Origin: Flavobacterium pallidum
GTDB lineage: Bacteria; Bacteroidota; Bacteroidia; Flavobacteriales; Flavobacteriaceae
NCBI RefSeq assembly: GCF_003097535.1
Contig: NZ_CP029187.1
Coordinates: 1,674,001-1,738,000, forward strand
Direction of reading: 5' to 3'
Length of the DNA stretch: 64,000 nucleotides
Part shown: positions 60,689 to 64,000 of the stretch, in pieces
How the letters are laid out: each line of letters begins with the position of its first letter
Numbering within the stretch: position 1 is the stretch's first letter
Made by a program: the position numbers and the translations under genes
Notes under the pieces: generated by a model
Database searches by the model: none
The model's input: only the letters and a program-made list of their open reading frames with translations
Told to the model about the DNA's origin: nothing

Positions 60689-61863
60689 GGATTCCATTAA
60701 TGCGAAATGCCTTCATCAACGAAGCTGAAACAAAAAAGGCACTTGCAGCATTCATCCTGAATGCAGGACGTTTAAGCATGGATGTGGAATGTATGAAGTT
60801 TGAGGAAAAATTTGCTAACCATCAGCAATGCAGACACGCCATCCTTTTCAATAGCGGCGGCAGCGCGAACCTCGCATTAATGCAGGCATTAAAGAATCTG
60901 GGGAGATTAAAGGACAATGATAAAGTGGCTTTTTCAGCATTAACCTGGTCTACGAATACCATGCCGATTATCCAGATGGGCATGGTGCCGATCGCTTTGG
61001 ATTGTGAACCGAAAACGCTCAACACGATGTCCAATCATCTTTTGGAACGGTTGGAAACAGATGATATCAAAGCTTTTTTTGCAACCAACATCCTTGGCTT
61101 TACCGGTGATATGGAGGAGATTAAGCGTATTTGTGAAGCACGGGACATCATCCTGATCGAAGACAACTGCGAATCCTTGGGAAGTGAAAGCTATGGGGTT
61201 AAAGCGGGGAATTTCGGGGTCGGAAGTACTTTTTCGTTTTTTGTGGCACACCATATGTCTACGATTGAAGGCGGTATGGTATGCACATCTGATGACGACC
61301 TGTCTGAAATGCTTCGAATCGTCAGGGCAAATGGATGGGACAGGAATCTTTCTGCAGAACAGCAACAAAAATGGCGGTCAAAATTCAATATTGAATCTGA
61401 ATTTCAGGCAAAATACACCTTTTATGATCTTGGATTTAATTTTCGCCCCACCGAGATTACCGGCTTTTTAGGGCAATATCAAATGGAATTCCTCGAAGAA
61501 AATATCAATAGGCGGGAAATGAATTACCTGCGTATTGAGAAAGTGGTACAAAGGAACCCTGATTTTATTCCATTGGATCACAGTCATATTGAAAGACTTT
61601 CGACATTCGCATTTCCATTTGTATGCAAAACGCCTGAACTTCGGGATTTTTACCTTGAAAAGTTCAGCGAGGGCGGCGTGGAGATAAGGCCGATGATTGC
61701 AGGAAATATGCAGGAGCAGCCCTTCTATAAAAAATATACGGATAGGCTTTTTGAATTGCCCGGAGCAGATATGATGCATTCAAATGGTTTCTATTGCGGA
61801 AATTATCCCGAACTTACCGACGAAGATTTAGAATTTATAGAAAGCCTTCTTGCCAACCGATAA
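60685..61863 (+). CDS. DegT/AHBA-fold PLP enzyme, ColD-like 3-dehydratase candidate
   Basis: 392 residues of the sugar aminotransferase fold. The phosphate-binding part reads FNSGGSANLALMQA, the pyridine-binding Asp is in LIEDNCESLGS, and the region that normally carries the Schiff-base lysine reads SFFVAHHMSTIEGGMV: histidine 189 stands where aminotransferases have lysine. Replacement of lysine by histidine is the mark of the PLP-dependent 3-dehydratases ColD (GDP-4-keto-6-deoxymannose to its 3,6-dideoxy form) and E1/RfbH (CDP-sugars). With Gmd and Fcl-like genes around it, ColD is the natural reading. Iron-sulfur cysteines of E1 are not seen. A true aminotransferase is unlikely without the lysine. 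Confidence 0.8.
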   Translation: MRIPLMRNAFINEAETKKALAAFILNAGRLSMDVECMKFEEKFANHQQCRHAILFNSGGSANLALMQALKNLGRLKDNDKVAFSALTWSTNTMPIIQMGMVPIALDCEPKTLNTMSNHLLERLETDDIKAFFATNILGFTGDMEEIKRICEARDIILIEDNCESLGSESYGVKAGNFGVGSTFSFFVAHHMSTIEGGMVCTSDDDLSEMLRIVRANGWDRNLSAEQQQKWRSKFNIESEFQAKYTFYDLGFNFRPTEITGFLGQYQMEFLEENINRREMNYLRIEKVVQRNPDFIPLDHSHIERLSTFAFPFVCKTPELRDFYLEKFSEGGVEIRPMIAGNMQEQPFYKKYTDRLFELPGADMMHSNGFYCGNYPELTDEDLEFIESLLANR

Positions 61864-61899
61864 CATAAAAAGCAAGTAAAAAATCAAATCATCTGCAAA

Positions 61900-62967
61900 A
61901 TGAAAAAAGCCTTGATCACAGGAATTACCGGACAGGACGGAGCATATCTGGCCGAACTATTATTGGCCAAAGGCTATGAAGTACACGGAATCAAAAGGCG
62001 GGCATCGTCATTTAACACACAACGGATTGATCACCTGTTTCAGGATCTTCACGAAGACAATGTAAAGTTCATACTGCATTATGGTGACTTATCAGATGCT
62101 ACCAATTTAATACGAATCATACAGGATGTCCAGCCGGACGAGATTTATAACCTCGGCGCGATGTCGCACGTTAAGGTGAGTTTCGATACTCCGGAATATG
62201 TCGCAAATGTTGATGGCACCGGTGCGTTGAGGCTTTTGGAAGCGGTCCGGATTTTAGGTTTGACAAAGAAAACGAAAGTCTATCAGGCATCAACATCTGA
62301 ATTATACGGGAAAGTACAGGAAGTGCCTCAAAATGAAAACACCCCTTTTTATCCGAGATCTCCCTACGGTGTTGCAAAACTTTATGCTTACTGGATTACG
62401 GTAAACTACAGGGAGGCTTATGGTATGTTTGCCTGCAACGGCATTTTATTCAATCATGAATCTCCCCTGAGGGGCGAAACTTTTGTCACCAGGAAAATTA
62501 CCATGGCTACCGCAAAAATCGCTTTGGGCAAGCAGGATATCTTATATGTTGGCAACCTCAATGCACAAAGGGACTGGGGCCATGCAAAAGATTACGTTGA
62601 AGCAATGTGGCGTATGCTGCAACAGGAAAAGCCACAGGATTTTGTAATCGCAACAGGGATCACGACTCCGGTCAGGGAATTCGTCAAGATGTCTTTTGAG
62701 CAATGTGGCATCACATTGGAATTTGAAGGCGAAAATGAAAATGAAACCGGTATAGTGGCGTCATGCCATAATCCGTTGTATCAATTGGAAACAGGAAAAA
62801 CCGTCGTGAAAATTGATCCGGATTATTTCCGCCCAACCGAAGTAGACCTGCTGATTGGAGATGCCTCAAAAGCAAAAGCGGTTCTGGATTGGACACCAAA
62901 GTACAATCTGAATCAAATTATTACTGAAATGGTCGCATCAGATTTAAAATTGTTCTCAGATGATTAA
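61900..62967 (+). CDS. gmd: GDP-mannose 4,6-dehydratase
   Basis: Converts GDP-mannose to GDP-4-keto-6-deoxymannose, the first step to fucose, colitose and related sugars. The 355 residues carry the NAD(P) motif [15 protein letters not shown], the Gmd signature [15 protein letters not shown], the catalytic residues in [16 protein letters not shown] and [10 protein letters not shown], and [16 protein letters not shown]. It overlaps the start of the Wzt-like gene by 8 bp. Confidence 0.96.
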   Translation: MKKALITGITGQDGAYLAELLLAKGYEVHGIKRRASSFNTQRIDHLFQDLHEDNVKFILHYGDLSDATNLIRIIQDVQPDEIYNLGAMSHVKVSFDTPEYVANVDGTGALRLLEAVRILGLTKKTKVYQASTSELYGKVQEVPQNENTPFYPRSPYGVAKLYAYWITVNYREAYGMFACNGILFNHESPLRGETFVTRKITMATAKIALGKQDILYVGNLNAQRDWGHAKDYVEAMWRMLQQEKPQDFVIATGITTPVREFVKMSFEQCGITLEFEGENENETGIVASCHNPLYQLETGKTVVKIDPDYFRPTEVDLLIGDASKAKAVLDWTPKYNLNQIITEMVASDLKLFSDD

Positions 62968-64000
62968 AGATCAAATTTCAAAGCCCTCAGAAACCCAAAC
63001 CATCCTTAAAGTTGAAGACGTATCCAAGCAATACAGGTTAGGTGAGGTTGGAACCGGTACGATCAGCCATGACCTCAACCGCTGGTGGCATAAAGTCAGG
63101 GGCAAAGAAGACCCGTTTTTGAAAATCGGTGACGTCAATGACAGGAGCAGTATGGGCGGAAGCGATTATGTGTGGGCATTGAAAGACATCAATTTTGAAG
63201 TCAATAAGGGGGAAGTACTCGGGATCATCGGGAAAAACGGCGCGGGAAAATCAACCCTTTTAAAGATTTTATCCAAAGTGACTTCACCCACCACGGGAAC
63301 TATAAAATTTAATGGCAGGATTGCTTCCTTATTGGAAGTGGGCACAGGGTTTCATCCCGAACTTACCGGCCGGGAAAATATATTCCTGAACGGTGCCATT
63401 TTAGGAATGACGAAAAAGGAGATCAAATCTAAAATCAGTGAAATCGTAGCGTTCAGCGGGTGCCAAAGATACGTCGACACTCCCGTAAAACGCTACAGCA
63501 GCGGTATGACGGTGCGGTTGGCTTTCGCAGTGGCGGCTTTTCTGGAACCTGACATCCTGATCATTGATGAGGTCCTTGCGGTAGGCGATGCCGAATTTCA
63601 GAAAAAAGCGCTCGGCAAGATGCAGGATATTTCTAGAGGCGAAGGCAGGACGGTTTTATTTGTAAGCCACAATATGGCGGCAGTCAAGAGCCTTTGCAAC
63701 AGGGGAATTGTAATCGAAAATGGCAAAATAGTGTTTAATGCCCCGATTGATAATGCGATAAGTTATTATCTGAAAGGGAACAGTGCGGTAATCAACAGCA
63801 AACAGTTTGGTGCCAAATATTCAAACGCTGTTTTTGCACTCCATGAAATCAGCCTGAAAAATGCAGGAATGTCGGTGCTGGACCCGATTGACGAAAGCCT
63901 GCCAATAGAGCTGCTTACAAATATTGATATACACGACGCTGAACCACATCGCTATATCGTGACTTACCATCTTTATAATGAAATAGGCGAAGCGATGTTT
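62960..64000 (+). CDS. wzt: ABC-type polysaccharide export ATPase (Wzt-like), cut by the window edge
   Basis: 347 codons are inside the window and continue in frame past the right edge, so the C-terminus is missing. The ATPase core has Walker [10 protein letters not shown], the signature YSSGM, Walker [16 protein letters not shown] and the H-loop histidine in [14 protein letters not shown]. About residue 270 begins a beta-rich region ([12 protein letters not shown]) that fits the carbohydrate-recognising C-terminal domain of Wzt, which reads the end cap of the O-antigen. It pairs with the Wzm-like permease at 58867 for ATP-driven glycan export. The start codon ATG at 62960 overlaps the end of gmd, so translation is coupled. 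Confidence 0.92.
   Translation, partial: MIKDQISKPSETQTILKVEDVSKQYRLGEVGTGTISHDLNRWWHKVRGKEDPFLKIGDVNDRSSMGGSDYVWALKDINFEVNKGEVLGIIGKNGAGKSTLLKILSKVTSPTTGTIKFNGRIASLLEVGTGFHPELTGRENIFLNGAILGMTKKEIKSKISEIVAFSGCQRYVDTPVKRYSSGMTVRLAFAVAAFLEPDILIIDEVLAVGDAEFQKKALGKMQDISRGEGRTVLFVSHNMAAVKSLCNRGIVIENGKIVFNAPIDNAISYYLKGNSAVINSKQFGAKYSNAVFALHEISLKNAGMSVLDPIDESLPIELLTNIDIHDAEPHRYIVTYHLYNEIGEAMF

Overview
The window is chromosomal DNA of a member of the Bacteroidota, most likely Flavobacterium or a close relative. The reasons are: the gene order tRNA-Thr, tRNA-Tyr, tRNA-Thr, tuf, tRNA-Trp, secE, nusG; promoter-like boxes of the Bacteroidetes type TAnnTTTG in front of many genes; weak or absent Shine-Dalgarno sequences except a perfect one at rpsU; type IX secretion (T9SS) C-terminal domains on several proteins; and family markers such as S46 peptidase, DUF2851, Porin_10-like and S23-type four-helix proteins. 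No plasmid, phage, CRISPR array or transposase was seen.

Layout. Positions 1-3.9 kb (minus strand) hold the translation block: nusG (cut by the window edge), secE, four tRNAs, tuf, hpf, xerC and rpsU. The tRNA-Gly expected between tRNA-Tyr and tRNA-Thr is missing; its place holds a 28-nt piece of an initiator tRNA and hairpins. Positions 4.1-10.9 kb hold general genes: acyl-CoA dehydrogenase, a helix-hairpin-helix protein, a PspC-like protein, a seven-haem lipoprotein, a DUF2851 protein and a cystathionine beta-synthase/cysteine synthase with CBS domains. Positions 10.9-14.2 kb encode a two-gene surface-protein operon. Positions 14.4-19.6 kb hold a red-light sensing operon (response regulator, haem oxygenase, bacteriophytochrome kinase, small helical-repeat protein) followed closely by a dicarboxylate symporter. 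A sorbosone-dehydrogenase-like lipoprotein follows.

Positions 21.2-25.4 kb carry hpt, adk and obgE, split by a CNNM/CorC-type protein, a 33-copy hexanucleotide repeat and an S23-like four-helix gene. Positions 25.5-28.2 kb hold four poorly characterised genes around a 17-bp perfect inverted repeat. Positions 28.7-36 kb encode an S46 dipeptidyl peptidase, a T9SS-secreted protein, a putative porin and a LytTR response regulator, with a nine-copy 21-bp tandem repeat between two similar terminators.

Positions 36.3-58.7 kb are two giant secreted proteins (3958 and 3390 residues). Their bodies differ, but their last 433 residues are identical. The matching DNA, including the terminator, is 1363 bp with 12 differences, all synonymous. 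This indicates recent duplication or continuing gene conversion of the cargo-anchoring end. From 58.8 kb to the right edge a cluster encodes ABC-type polysaccharide export (Wzm- and Wzt-like, the latter cut by the edge) and GDP-sugar enzymes: Gmd, a Fcl/ColC-like reductase, and a PLP enzyme in which histidine replaces the usual lysine, as in the 3-dehydratase ColD. This suggests a 3,6-dideoxyhexose such as colitose in the exported glycan.
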